Source: Actinomadura sp. BRA 177 (GTDB lineage Bacteria > Actinomycetota > Actinomycetes > Streptosporangiales > Streptosporangiaceae). Taken from it: DNA of 61,660 nucleotides. Location of the stretch: contig NZ_JABXFD010000078.1 of the NCBI RefSeq assembly GCF_013372625.1, forward strand, positions 1 to 61,660, given 5' to 3'. Both the position numbers and the translations under genes were made by a program. Positions 16,657-25,932 of this stretch are shown here, piece after piece (position 1 is the stretch's first letter; every line of letters begins with the position of its first letter). The notes under the pieces are model-generated. The model was not told the origin of the DNA. It worked only from the letters and a program-made list of their open reading frames with translations, and did not search any database.

Positions 16657-17656
16657 CCTTCGTGATCAGGCGGCGGCTCCGGTAGACGAGCACACCGGTG
16701 CCGAGGAAGACGGCGCCGAGCACCAGGAAGAGGGCCGCGCCCGAGAACAGCGGGGCGAAGACGGCGAAGCTCTGCGTGGTCACGAAGACGACCAGCGCCC
16801 CGGCGGCCATCGGCACCAGTCCGGGCAGCGACCGGGACGTCCCGAGGACCGCGAACCAGGCGGCCGCCAGGATGTAGCAGACGATCCCCGCGATGGCACG
16901 GACGAGCGCCTCGCCGCTGGGCGACGTCATCGAACCGCCCGGTTCCCAGACCGCCAGCAGCGCTCCCGCGGCGAGAATCCCCAGCATCGCGGCGACCTGT
17001 CCGCGTCCGGAACCGAGCCGAACGGCGACGACGGCGCCGAGGACGACGGTGACGGCGCCCCCGCCCACAGCGCGCTCGTCATCCGGAAATCACGGTCGGG
17101 GATGGCCGCGATGTAGAGCCCAACCAGTGCCAGCAGCACGCCGACGGGCCGCCAGACCTCCGCGAAGGCCGGTGTCCACCTCTCGTGCAGCAGCGCCAGG
17201 GCCGTCGTGAAGGCGGCGGCCACGAGCATCGCGCACGCCACCGCGCCGTGGCTTTCCGCGTTCTCGGCGGCCCACCAGGCGTACCAGCCGACACCGAGCC
17301 CCGCCGCGACGAGCAGTGGAACCCTCCCGCGCGGCGGACGGCAGCGCACCGGAGACCCGGGAGGCGAGTAGCTCCGCGCCGACCACCGCGGCCAGCCAGA
17401 TCACGACGATCCCGGCGAACCGCGCCATCGGCGAGAGCCGCTCGTAGTTCGCCGCCACCGTCCAGATCAGCCCGACTCCCACGAACGCCGAGCCGAGGAA
17501 CAGAACCAGTCTTTCCAGGGCGAATCGGCGGCTCTGCGCGTACCGGGCCACAATTTGCGCCGCCGTCTCGCCGTCGATCAGCCCGTCCGCCTGCCAGGCC
17601 GCCACCTCGCCCCGCAACCAGACCAACCTCTTAGGCGGGATATGCGCTATCTCCAT
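16646..17656 (-). pseudogene. DUF2157-type membrane protein, two frameshifts
   Basis: Three overlapping reading frames together give one DUF2157 protein of about 335 residues. Frame 1 (17656 to about 17340) has RLVWLRGEVAAWQADGLIDGETAAQIVARY, the DUF2157 start, and a first helix. Frame 2 (about 17335 to 17060) has helices such as LLVAAGLGVGWYAWWAAENAESHG. Frame 3 (17068 to 16646) has AVTVVLGAVVAVRLG to the end. The shifts lie at about 17325-17345 (CGCGGGAGGG) and 17055-17062 (GCGGGGGC), both in G-rich runs. The protein would be a multi-pass membrane protein of unknown function. Two indels in runs suggest sequencing error or a decaying gene. Confidence 0.75.
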
Positions 17657-17732
17657 ACCCGCCGAGTCTGAACGACCGCGGCGCCCTTGCCCTGAGCACT
17701 CCTACTCAACCAGGCTGAGTAGTCCACGCTGC

Positions 17733-18362
17733 TCAGTTGCCGTCGTCGTGGGGACGTTGGGTGCGTCTGCGGCGCACCCGCCAGACGATGACGGCGAGGA
17801 CGGCCGCGCAGGCGACGACGATCGCTACGACCCGTCCGGCGTCGTGCTCGATCCGGGTGTAGGCGTTTCCGGCGAAGTATCCGAGCAGGGCGTAGCCCAC
17901 ACCCCAGACCAGGCCGCCGGCGGCGTTGAAGAGCAGGAACACGTGGCGCGGCATGCGGGACATCCCCGCCAGCGCAGGCATGACCGCGCGAAAGAACGCG
18001 ATGAACCGCCCGAGGAACACGGCGACGCCGCCCCTGCGCTGGACCAGGTCACGGGCCTTGTCCACGCGGTCGCGGTGGCGGCGGAGCGGACGGGAGTCGA
18101 GGATCGTCGGCCCGGCCCAACGTCCGATCTGGTAGCCGACGAAGTCCCCGACGATCGCCGCGAGGACGACGGCCACACAGAGCCACACGATCGAGACCTT
18201 CTGCTGCCCTGCCAGGACCCCGCCAAGGACGACCGCGGTCTCGCCCGGCAGCACGAACCCGAAGAACAGAGCGTCCTCACAGAACACCAGCCCGGCGACG
18301 ACCCCGTACGCGACCGGCCCGGACAGGCTCCCCAACCACGACGTGACCGAGTCGAACACCAC
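17733..18362 (-). CDS. DedA / VTT-domain membrane protein
   Basis: 209 residues with the DedA pattern: a first amphipathic segment, FCEDALFFGFVLPGETAVVLGG (the ED...GE motif), GDFVGYQIGRWAGP, and the FLGRFIAFFRAVMPALAGMSRM motif with its conserved Arg. DedA proteins are half-transporters linked to phospholipid flipping (undecaprenyl phosphate or phosphatidylethanolamine) and proton-driven membrane homeostasis. A basic tail (RVRRRRTQRPH) ends the protein. It appears monocistronic. Confidence 0.9.
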   Translation of the reverse strand: MVFDSVTSWLGSLSGPVAYGVVAGLVFCEDALFFGFVLPGETAVVLGGVLAGQQKVSIVWLCVAVVLAAIVGDFVGYQIGRWAGPTILDSRPLRRHRDRVDKARDLVQRRGGVAVFLGRFIAFFRAVMPALAGMSRMPRHVFLLFNAAGGLVWGVGYALLGYFAGNAYTRIEHDAGRVVAIVVACAAVLAVIVWRVRRRRTQRPHDDGN

Positions 18363-18621
18363 TCCGCGCCCCCAACCCGCAGCCCAAGGCAGGACGACAC
18401 CGGCGGCATCCCGAGCGCATACGCCGGTCCCCCTCCACCACTACCCCGCGCCAGGGCGTTGAGGCGGGACGCTCCGAGTCGGCGCAACGAATAGCGGGCG
18501 CGGGGCGGAAAGACGCAACGAAGCGCCAGGTGAGGGCAAGGTTGGCGCATTGGATTGCGTGCGGTTCGTTCCTAGGCTTCCGATTAGTCGATCCCCCTCT
18601 CGGATGTCCCTGGAGACACCT

Positions 18622-19464
18622 ATGACCGTCATGCCGGCAATGAAGCCGAGCACCGTCGAGCGGAGCGCGCTGCGGCGGCACTACCTGATGTGCCGTCCCG
18701 AGCACTTCGCCGTCACCTACGCGATCAACCCCTGGATGGACCCGGTGGCCGGGGCGGACGCCGGAAAGGCCGTCCAGCAGTGGGAGGCGCTGCGGGACGT
18801 GTACCGGACGCTCGGCCACGAGGTCAGCCTCATCGAGCCGATCGAGGGGCTGCCCGACATGGTGTTCGCGGCGAACGGGGCGCTGGTCGTGGGCGGGCGC
18901 GTCTACGGGGCGAAGTTCACGTATCCCGAGCGGTATGCCGAAGGCCCCGCGTATGCGAAGTGGCTGCTGGAGAACGGGTTCTCCGAGGTACTGGAGGCCG
19001 AGCACACCAATGAGGGCGAGGGCGACTTCCTCACGCTCGACGACGTGATCCTGGCCGGGACGGGGTTCCGGACGGAGATCGCCGCCCACCAGGAGGCGCA
19101 GGAGTTCCTCGGACGTCTTGTGGTGACGCTCCGGCTCGTCGACCCGCGCTTCTACCACCTGGACACGGCGCTGTTCCCGCTCGGCGGCGGCAACGTCGCC
19201 TACTACCCGGGCGCGTTCTCGCCGGGCAGCCGGGCGGTGCTGGAGCGGCTGTTCCCGGACGCGATCCTCGCGGGCGAGGACGACGCGGCGGTGCTCGGCC
19301 TGAACGCGGTGTGCGACGGGCGCAACGTCGTCATCAACGCCGAGGCCACCGGTTTGATCAGGACGCTCAAGGCCCATGGATACGAGCCGGTTCCGGTGGA
19401 TCTGTCCGAGCTGCGCAAGGCGGGCGGCGGGCCCAAGTGCTGCACGCTGGAGCTGCGCGCCTGA
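18622..19464 (+). CDS. ddaH: Dimethylarginine dimethylaminohydrolase-type amidinohydrolase
   Basis: 280 residues from ATG 18622, preceded by CTGGAGACACCT. It belongs to the guanidino-group-modifying superfamily: D79 (GLPDMVFAANGA), the acid in GEGD (132-135), H179 (FYHLDTALFPLGGGN) and the nucleophilic Cys 273/274 (PKCCTLEL). Such enzymes hydrolyse methylarginines to citrulline plus amine; some actinobacterial relatives act on arginine or ornithine derivatives. The PNWF/INPWMD N-terminus is typical. It converges with an MFS gene whose stop is 1 bp away. The exact substrate is open, hence the gene symbol is tentative. Confidence 0.82.
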   Translation: MTVMPAMKPSTVERSALRRHYLMCRPEHFAVTYAINPWMDPVAGADAGKAVQQWEALRDVYRTLGHEVSLIEPIEGLPDMVFAANGALVVGGRVYGAKFTYPERYAEGPAYAKWLLENGFSEVLEAEHTNEGEGDFLTLDDVILAGTGFRTEIAAHQEAQEFLGRLVVTLRLVDPRFYHLDTALFPLGGGNVAYYPGAFSPGSRAVLERLFPDAILAGEDDAAVLGLNAVCDGRNVVINAEATGLIRTLKAHGYEPVPVDLSELRKAGGGPKCCTLELRA

Positions 19465-19465
19465 G

Positions 19466-20734
19466 CTACAGGCCGAGGTGGCGGCGGGCCAGGGTGCGGG
19501 TCCGCAGCACGCCGGTGATGCCGATCGCCCAGATCCCGATCTGGACGGTCCACGCGGCTCGGAACGCTCCAGGCGTGAACTCGCCGGCCGGCGACAGGGC
19601 GTCCAGGACGAGGCCGATCATCAGGATGGTGACGAGGGAGGCGATGAAGCCGCCCACGTTGACGATGCCGGTCGCGGTGCCCTGCCGTCCGGGCGGGTTG
19701 AACGTCCGGGCGTAGTCGAAGCCGATCATCGAGCCGGGGCCGCCGGGCGCGACGCACAGGACGAGCAGGACCAGCAGCCACGCGGGCGCGGGCGGCGGCC
19801 AGGCGAGGACGACCGCCCACGCCGTGACGTTCATCGCGACGATGCCGAGGACGAGCCACGACCGGCGCAGCGGGTAGCGGGCGACGAGCCGTCCGATGAA
19901 CGGGCCGGACACGACGTTGACCAGCACGAACAGCGTCAGCAGCGTGGACGCCGCCGCCGGGCTCATGCCCTGCCCCGACACCAGGTACGGGTAGCCCCAC
20001 ATCAGCGCGAACGTGTTGGACGAGAACTGCGTCACGAAGTGCGACCAGAGACCGAGGCGCGTCCCGGGGTGACGCCACGCTTCGACGAGGTTCGTCCCGG
20101 TTTCGCGGAGGGTGGGGACGTCGGTGTGGCCCGGCCCGTCCCGCAGCACGGCGATCGACAGGACCGCCATGAGGACGCCGAGCGCCGCCGCCGAGCCGAA
20201 CGCGGTGCCCCAGCCGGGGCCGTGCAGGAGCGCGACGAGCGGTATCGCGCTGAGCACCTGGCCGAGTTGCCCGAGTTGCCCGGTGAGCTGCGTCACGACC
20301 GGGATGTACCGTCCGGGGAACCAGGTCGCGACGATGCCGAGGACGCTGATGAACGTCATCGCGTCGCCCGCGCCGACCATGACGCGGGCGGCGACGGCCG
20401 TCCCGATGTCGGTGGAGACCGCCATGAGCGCCTGCCCGCCGGCCATGAGCAGCGCGCCGCCCGCGACCATCCGGCGCGGGCCGACGCGGTCGAGCAGCAG
20501 GCCGACGGGGATCTGCAGGCCCGCGTAGACGAGCAGCTGCAGGACGGTGAAGGACGCGAGGATCCCGGCGGACGCGTCGAACCGGTGGACGGCGTCCAGG
20601 CCGACGACGCCGAACGACGTCCGGTGCAGGACCGCGACCGCGTAGGCGAGCACGCCGACGCCCCACAGCGCCCAGGCCATGGGGGCGACCTTCGGGCGAT
20701 CCGGGCATTCCTGGGGAGGTTGGGCGGTCTGCAC
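19466..20734 (-). CDS. MFS transporter
   Basis: 422 residues, about 12 helices. The loop LLLDRVGPRRMVAGG (between helices 2 and 3) and its counterpart IGRLVARYPLRRSWLV are the MFS signatures, and VAARVMVGAGDAMTFISVLGIVATWFPGRY is the helix 4-5 region. It resembles the nitrate/oxalate-type and hexuronate-type MFS carriers without diagnostic substrate residues. It lies between DDAH (convergent) and an XRE-cupin regulator on the same strand, 17 bp apart. The regulator gene precedes it, so they may be co-transcribed. Confidence 0.87.
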   Translation of the reverse strand: MQTAQPPQECPDRPKVAPMAWALWGVGVLAYAVAVLHRTSFGVVGLDAVHRFDASAGILASFTVLQLLVYAGLQIPVGLLLDRVGPRRMVAGGALLMAGGQALMAVSTDIGTAVAARVMVGAGDAMTFISVLGIVATWFPGRYIPVVTQLTGQLGQLGQVLSAIPLVALLHGPGWGTAFGSAAALGVLMAVLSIAVLRDGPGHTDVPTLRETGTNLVEAWRHPGTRLGLWSHFVTQFSSNTFALMWGYPYLVSGQGMSPAAASTLLTLFVLVNVVSGPFIGRLVARYPLRRSWLVLGIVAMNVTAWAVVLAWPPPAPAWLLVLLVLCVAPGGPGSMIGFDYARTFNPPGRQGTATGIVNVGGFIASLVTILMIGLVLDALSPAGEFTPGAFRAAWTVQIGIWAIGITGVLRTRTLARRHLGL

Positions 20735-20750
20735 GGATAACCAACTTATG

Positions 20751-21323
20751 TCACTTCTGCCGGGGCCTGGCCCGCAGGTGCATCCGCTCCCCCTGCGGCC
20801 CGAACAGGCTGAGCACCTCGGCCGGCCCGCCCGCGCCGCCGAACCAGTGCGGCAGCCGGGTGTCGAACTCGGCGGCCTCGCCCGCCTCCAGGATCAGCTC
20901 GCGGCCCGCCAGGTACAGGCGGAGCCGCCCGTTCAGCACGTACAGCCAGTCGTAGCCCTCGTGGGTCTGCGGGTCGTCCGTCCACCGCCGCTCCGGGACG
21001 ATCATCTTGAACGCCTGCACCCCGCCGGGCCGCCTGGTCAGCGGCAGCACGGTCATGTCGCCCATCTTCCGCGGGCGCGGCCTGATCCGCGGGTCGCCGA
21101 CCTCCGGGGCGCCGACCAGCTCGTCCAGCGGGACGCCGTGGGCCTGCGCGAGCGGCAGCAGCAGCTCCAGGCTCGGCCGCCGCTTGCCCGACTCCAGCCT
21201 CGACAGCGTGCTCACGGAGATGCCGGTGGCCTCGGCGAGCGCGGTGAGGGTGATGTCGCGTTCCTGCCGCAGCCGCCTGAGCCTGGGCCCGACTTCGGCG
21301 AGGACGTCCTCGGTGCTCTCCAT
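20751..21323 (-). CDS. XRE-family regulator with C-terminal cupin domain
   Basis: 190 residues. HTH at residues about 15-70 (TLTALAEATGISVSTLSRLESGKRRPSLELLLPLA), then a cupin barrel (residues about 110-180: HEGYDWLYVLNGRLRLYLAGRELILEAGEAAEFDTRLPHWFG). This is the PuuR/SinR-cupin type. It is divergent from a thioredoxin-reductase-like gene, the usual target in actinomycetes, and precedes the MFS gene on its own strand. ATG 21323 sits 6 nt after a good -10 box, so the mRNA is probably leaderless. Confidence 0.92.
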   Translation of the reverse strand: MESTEDVLAEVGPRLRRLRQERDITLTALAEATGISVSTLSRLESGKRRPSLELLLPLAQAHGVPLDELVGAPEVGDPRIRPRPRKMGDMTVLPLTRRPGGVQAFKMIVPERRWTDDPQTHEGYDWLYVLNGRLRLYLAGRELILEAGEAAEFDTRLPHWFGGAGGPAEVLSLFGPQGERMHLRARPRQK

Positions 21324-21329
21324 GCCCCT

Positions 21330-21358
21330 ATTGCAGGTTCGGCAAAGAAGTTTGTCAA
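21330..21358 (-). promoter_or_regulatory. Promoter of the XRE-cupin gene (leaderless)
   Basis: On the minus strand a perfect -35 TTGACA (21358-21353), 17-bp spacer and -10 TGCAAT (21335-21330). The start codon begins 6 nt after the -10, so transcription should start at or next to the A of the ATG. The inverted TTGC...GCAA pair (21331-21344) inside the promoter is a possible autorepression site. Confidence 0.6.
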
Positions 21359-21387
21359 TTCCGGGAGTCTCGGCGCATCCTCACGGC

Positions 21388-22296
21388 ATGACTGAGAACA
21401 ACGAACGAGACGTACTGATCATCGGCGGCGGGCCGGCCGGGCTGAGCGCCGCGCTCGTCCTGGCCCGGGCCCGCCGCAGCGTCACCGTGGTGGACTCCGG
21501 CGAGCCCCGCAACGCGCGCGCCGAGCACATGCAGGGCTTCTTCACCCGGGACGGCATGCCGCCCGCGCGCCTGCTGGAGATCGGCCGCACCGAGGCACGC
21601 GGCTACGGCGCCGAGATCATCGACGGGACCGTGCAGCACGCGGCCGAGGGCTTCGTCCTCACGCTCGACGACGGGACCCGGCTGCGGGGCCGCCGCCTGC
21701 TGGTCACCACCGGCGTCACCGACGTCCTGCCGGACATTCCCGGCCTCCAGGACCGCTGGGGACGCGAAGTGCAGATGTGCCCGTACTGCCACGGATGGGA
21801 GGTCCGCGACCAGCGGCTCGTCGTGCTGGCCTCGTCGCCGATGTCCGTCCACCAGGCGTCGCTGCTGAAGCAGTGGTCGCCGGACGTGACGTTCCTCGCC
21901 GCCGAGGCCCCGACGGGCGACGACGCGGCCCGCCTGGCCGCCCGCGACGTCCGCGTCGTGGAGGGCGAGGCACGGCGCCTCATCATCGAGAACGACCGCG
22001 TCACCGGCTTCGAACTGGCGGACGGCTCGATTCTCCCCTGCGACGCCGTGTTCGTCGCGCCGACATGGGTCGCCAAGGACGGCCCGCTGACCGACCTCGG
22101 CTGCGAGTTCGGCGACAACGGCTTCGTGAAGGTGGACGAAACCGGCCGCACCACCGTCCCCGGCGTCTGGGCGGCGGGCAACGTCACCTTCCCGGGAGGC
22201 CAGGTCATCATCGCCGCCTCCGCCGGCTCCATGGCCGCCGCCATGATCAACGCCGACCTCATCGAGGAGGAGATCACCCACAGGCTCGCCGCCTGA
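21388..22296 (+). CDS. Thioredoxin-reductase-like FAD/NAD(P) oxidoreductase
   Basis: 302 residues. FAD fold VLIIGGGPAGLSAALVLARA at the start, redox-active C131-P-Y-C134 in MCPYCHGWEVRD, and C-terminal VWAAGNVTFPGGQVIIAASAGSMAAAMIN. This is the thioredoxin-reductase/AhpF branch, but the second nucleotide-binding glycine motif is weak (LVVLASSPMSVHQASL in place of GxGxxA), as in the ferredoxin- or self-oxidised flavoprotein disulfide reductases of this subgroup. Start ATG 21388. Divergent from the XRE-cupin regulator, with which it forms a common redox pair. Confidence 0.9.
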   Translation: MTENNERDVLIIGGGPAGLSAALVLARARRSVTVVDSGEPRNARAEHMQGFFTRDGMPPARLLEIGRTEARGYGAEIIDGTVQHAAEGFVLTLDDGTRLRGRRLLVTTGVTDVLPDIPGLQDRWGREVQMCPYCHGWEVRDQRLVVLASSPMSVHQASLLKQWSPDVTFLAAEAPTGDDAARLAARDVRVVEGEARRLIIENDRVTGFELADGSILPCDAVFVAPTWVAKDGPLTDLGCEFGDNGFVKVDETGRTTVPGVWAAGNVTFPGGQVIIAASAGSMAAAMINADLIEEEITHRLAA

Positions 22297-22321
22297 CTTA
22301 ACGCCGACCACGTTGACTCGT

Positions 22322-22355
22322 GGCGTGCCGGTCTCATGCGGGACACCGGCACGCC
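22322..22355. terminator. Hairpin after the thioredoxin-reductase-like gene
   Basis: GGCGTGCCGGT / ACCGGCACGCC, perfect 11-bp arms with a 12-nt loop, 25 bp after the stop. No T-run. Likely an intrinsic terminator. Confidence 0.6.
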
Positions 22356-22506
22356 GCAGCACCGGATGTCGCGGCTGCGCGAAACCGATCACATCCCCTG
22401 GTGGACGCTCGTCGACCTCGCGGGCGGACGTCGACGGACGTGCGGTCGGGCGGTAGTGCCGAGTGATCTGAACAGCACTGATCACTGTCGCGCCTAGGGT
22501 GGGCGG

Positions 22507-23559
22507 GTGGACGAGCGGGGTTGGTGTGCGGCGCGAGCGGTGTTGAACAACGGCCGCGCGCGGCTCGGCGAGGTGGCGAGCGCGCTGTACCCGGACGTGC
22601 CGCGCGTCGCCGGAACTCCGCTGCTGTGCCGGGAGGGCTGGGTGCCGGACGCGCCGGTTCCCTTGGCGGACATCCGACTCGAATGGGATGAGCGGCCCGT
22701 CCCGCCGGCCGTCGCCGACCCGGCCGATGGGCTGCCGGACGGGTACCGGACGTACGCCGAGGCCATGGCCGCCCTCGCTCCGCCGAAGGTGTTCGAGGAC
22801 CGTCCGTCCTACCGGCTGCTCGATGCCCGACTCCCCGTGCTGCGCTTCGGCCCCGCGCGGTACTTCGACGGCGTGAACGTCGGCGAGTCCGTCGCCCACG
22901 AACTGGCGGCCGGGGCGGACGGGCTGGCCACCAGGACACACGAGGCGGCGGCCCGGGCAAGCGAGTTCGCGAGCGGGGTGGGCGGGCTGGCGGTGCGGGA
23001 GCGGGTTGGGGATCCGTGCGACCTTGGCCGCCGGGCCGCACTCTGCGCGGTTACGACGGTGACCGTTACCACGTCCGGGGGCTATGTGCTGCACGGGCGC
23101 GACCCGGCCAGGGTCGCGCATGCCGGTGGGCTTCATCAGGTGATGCCGGTTGGGGTTTTTCAGCCGCTTCGCGACGAGGCGCCCGACTTGTGGCAGTGCA
23201 TGGTGCGGGAGTACGCCGAGGAACTCCTTGGTAAGGCCGAGGACTATCCGGTCGGCTTCGTCCAGGAGGAGTGGGCCTTCCATCGGAGGATGACCGGCGC
23301 TCGTGAGGAGGGGCGGTTGCGGGCGTACTTTCTTGGGCTCGGTGTCGATCCGCTGACGTTTGCGCTTGATCTTCTTACCGTCGTCGTGATCGAGGACGAC
23401 CTGTTCAGTGAGCTCTTCGGCGGGCTGGTCGCCGTCAATGATGAGGGGACGGTGTCGATGGCGCCGTTCGACGGGAGCGTCCCACGGCCGATGCAGCCGG
23501 CCGGTGCCGCCGCGCTGGCGCTCGCGTGGCGGCACCGGGAGGCGCTCATTCGCGGCTGA
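22507..23559 (+). CDS. Putative regulator/sensor protein with NUDIX-like C-terminal segment, 350 aa
   Basis: Start GTG 22507. No certain family. The C-terminal half has a NUDIX-like helix (LWQCMVREYAEELLG within QVMPVGVFQP...), seen in a group of actinobacterial proteins where it follows a DNA- or ligand-binding part. The key NUDIX acids are only partly kept (REYAEELLG in place of REXXEE-XGE). The N-terminal half (SYRLLDARLPVLRFGPARYFDG) has no helix-turn-helix I can see. No membrane segment. The end overlaps the convergent acyltransferase by 14 bp. Function is unassigned. Confidence 0.55.
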   Translation: MDERGWCAARAVLNNGRARLGEVASALYPDVPRVAGTPLLCREGWVPDAPVPLADIRLEWDERPVPPAVADPADGLPDGYRTYAEAMAALAPPKVFEDRPSYRLLDARLPVLRFGPARYFDGVNVGESVAHELAAGADGLATRTHEAAARASEFASGVGGLAVRERVGDPCDLGRRAALCAVTTVTVTTSGGYVLHGRDPARVAHAGGLHQVMPVGVFQPLRDEAPDLWQCMVREYAEELLGKAEDYPVGFVQEEWAFHRRMTGAREEGRLRAYFLGLGVDPLTFALDLLTVVVIEDDLFSELFGGLVAVNDEGTVSMAPFDGSVPRPMQPAGAAALALAWRHREALIRG

Positions 23560-24991
23560 GCGCCTTCAGCTCGTCCAGGGCGTCCACCAGGTGGTCCACG
23601 ATCTCGGACGGGTCGGGGACGAGGTCGCGGCACGCGACGATGCCGACGTGCACCTTGCCGTTGTAGGAGAAGACGGTGATGTTGAGGCCGCCGCTCACGT
23701 CCGTCACGACGGAGATGGGGTAGTAGCCGAGGACCTTCGCCCCGCACAGGTACAGCGGGAACTGCGGGCCGGGCACGTTCGAGATCATCAGGTTGATGGG
23801 GCGCAGCGACAGGGCGGGCGCGGCCTGCAGCGCGAGCCGGGTCGCGGCGGCGGCGAGCGGGGCGGGCAGCAGGCCGCTCATGTCCTGCACCCAGGCGCCG
23901 GACGAGCGGGTGAACCGCCGCTTCGCGACGTCCATGTCGTGCCGGACGGCGGTGTACCGCTCGGCCGGGTCCGGGACGTGCGTGGCCAGCGGCGCCGTCA
24001 TGATCGACAGCTGGTTGCCCGGTTCGGCCACCGCGCCGCCGCGCCGCAGCGATACCGGGACGGCCGCGACCAGGGGACGGTCCGGCAGGTCGCCGCGCTT
24101 GTCGAGCCACTGCCGCAGCGCGGTCGCGCACAGCGCCATGACGACGTCGTTGACGCTGCCGCCGAGGCCGCGGCGGATCTCCTTGATCTCGGTGAGCGGC
24201 AGTTCCCCGCAGGCGACCGAGCGGCGGCGCCCGATCGGGTTGTTGAACGGGGTCGGCGGCGCGCTCATCCGGGGCGCGCGCGGCGAGGCCGGGCGGCGCA
24301 GCGCGCCCTGCACGGCCGACGACACCCACCCGATGCCCGGGACGGACGAGAGGCCCGGCACCTCGTCCAGGTAGGGGGCGGTGCGCGCCACCGACACGGC
24401 CGACCGGACGGGGTGCAGCGCCGCCCGCAGCAGCCCGGTGCCCACCATGTCGAGCATGCTCGGGGCGGTCGCGGGGGCGGCCTCGTCGGCGGGGACGTCG
24501 CGGGGTTCGGGCGTCAGGTCGAGCAGCGCGGCGAGCGTCTCGGCGGCCATCACGCCGTCGATGGCGGCGTGGTGCACCTTCACGTAGACGCCGGTCAGCC
24601 CGCCCTGGAGGCCCTGGATCAGCACCAGTTCCCAGAGCGGGCGGGTGCGGTCGAGCGGCTGCTCGTGGAGCATCCCGACGATGTCGGCGAGCTGCCGTTC
24701 GGTGCCGGGCGCGGGGAGCCCGATCTCGGTGATGTGCCGCTCGGGTGCGAAGTCCGGATCGTCCTCCCAGTACGGGTTGTCCAGGCCGAACGGCACCTGG
24801 ACGAGCCGCTGCCGGAGCGGGCGGGCCGCGAGGTGCGCGCGGTCGCGGATCAGCTCGGCGACGATCGGGACGGTGAGCCGGCCGCCGGGGCACGTCCCGG
24901 CGTCGATGATGCCCAGGCCCGCGATATGGGCGTGGGTGGTATCGGTCTCCGCGTGGAGGAAGGTGGCGTCCACGGTCGTCAGCTGGCCCAT
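23546..24991 (-). CDS. Wax ester synthase / diacylglycerol O-acyltransferase (WS/DGAT)
   Basis: 481 residues. The catalytic HHxxxDG motif is H140-H141-AAI-D145-G146 in VKVHHAAIDGVMAA, and the second conserved block PLYLCGAKVLGYYP near the C-terminus with NVPGPQFPLY is typical. It esterifies fatty acyl-CoA to diacylglycerol or fatty alcohols, making storage lipid. MGQLTTVDATFLH is the classic start. Mycobacteria and related actinomycetes hold several such genes. The lysophospholipid acyltransferase at 26925 is a possible pathway partner. Confidence 0.93.
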   Translation of the reverse strand: MGQLTTVDATFLHAETDTTHAHIAGLGIIDAGTCPGGRLTVPIVAELIRDRAHLAARPLRQRLVQVPFGLDNPYWEDDPDFAPERHITEIGLPAPGTERQLADIVGMLHEQPLDRTRPLWELVLIQGLQGGLTGVYVKVHHAAIDGVMAAETLAALLDLTPEPRDVPADEAAPATAPSMLDMVGTGLLRAALHPVRSAVSVARTAPYLDEVPGLSSVPGIGWVSSAVQGALRRPASPRAPRMSAPPTPFNNPIGRRRSVACGELPLTEIKEIRRGLGGSVNDVVMALCATALRQWLDKRGDLPDRPLVAAVPVSLRRGGAVAEPGNQLSIMTAPLATHVPDPAERYTAVRHDMDVAKRRFTRSSGAWVQDMSGLLPAPLAAAATRLALQAAPALSLRPINLMISNVPGPQFPLYLCGAKVLGYYPISVVTDVSGGLNITVFSYNGKVHVGIVACRDLVPDPSEIVDHLVDALDELKALSRE

Positions 24992-25254
24992 GTGCTCTCT
25001 CGTCCCGTCCGCTCGTCGTTCGGCTGCCCCTGCCTCTCTAGGAGTTATGCGCTCAGCGGCGGCAGGTCAACGTGGGCCAGAAGGAAGCAACAGGGATTTA
25101 ACGGGGCGTTTCACCCAGTTCATGCGGCGTTTTGGGGGGCGCGTGGAGAAGATTTTCACCGGCCCCGACCGATATCGGTCAAGAAATTTCACAAAGGCGA
25201 TCAACGGGGGCAATTGGCCACGCCGGCGTGATCATCGGACTACGCTGGTGCGCC

Positions 25255-25932
25255 ATGACGGCACGACCACTCTCGGAGATCGTCGAAGCGGGATGGGCCG
25301 CCGCGCTGCAGCCGGTCGCCGGGACGATCGCCGCCGCGGGCGACTGGCTGCGCGCCGAGGTCGCCGCCGGCCGCCGCTACCTGCCCGCCGGGAACCACGT
25401 CCTGCGCGCGTTCACCCAGCCGTTCGACGACGTCCGCGTCCTCATCGTCGGCCAGGACCCGTACCCGACGCCCGGGCACCCGGTCGGCCTCAGCTTCTCG
25501 GTCGCGCCCGACGTCCGGCCGCTGCCCGCGAGCCTGATCAACATCTACCGCGAGTACTGCGACGACCTCGGCCACCCCGAGCCGTCCAACGGCGACCTCA
25601 CCCCGTGGACGGAGCACGGCGTCTGCCTGCTCAACAGGTCGCTGACCGTCATGCCCGGCAATTCCGGCTCGCACCGGGGCAAGGGCTGGGAAGAGGTCAC
25701 CGAGCAGGCCATCCGCGCGCTCGCCGCGCGGAACCGCCCGCTCGTCGCCATCCTGTGGGGACGGGACGCCCGCAGCCTCAAGCCGATGCTCGGCGGCGTC
25801 CCCTGCGTCGAGTCGCCGCACCCGAGCCCCTACTCGGCCAACAGCGGCTTCTTCGGCTCCCGCCCGTTCTCCCGCGCCAACCAGCTCCTCGAACAGCAGG
25901 GCGCGAGCCCCGTCGACTGGAAGCTGCCCTAG
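25255..25932 (+). CDS. ung: Uracil-DNA glycosylase (family 1)
   Basis: 225 residues. Removes uracil from DNA. The catalytic water-activating Asp is in [18 protein letters not shown], with the DNA-intercalation loop [18 protein letters not shown] at the C-terminus and [11 protein letters not shown] in between. ATG 25255 is the first start that gives the family N-terminus. The region before it contains two AT-richer blocks (TATCGGTC near 25170), a likely promoter. The stop overlaps the convergent gene by 4 bp. Confidence 0.95.
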   Translation: MTARPLSEIVEAGWAAALQPVAGTIAAAGDWLRAEVAAGRRYLPAGNHVLRAFTQPFDDVRVLIVGQDPYPTPGHPVGLSFSVAPDVRPLPASLINIYREYCDDLGHPEPSNGDLTPWTEHGVCLLNRSLTVMPGNSGSHRGKGWEEVTEQAIRALAARNRPLVAILWGRDARSLKPMLGGVPCVESPHPSPYSANSGFFGSRPFSRANQLLEQQGASPVDWKLP

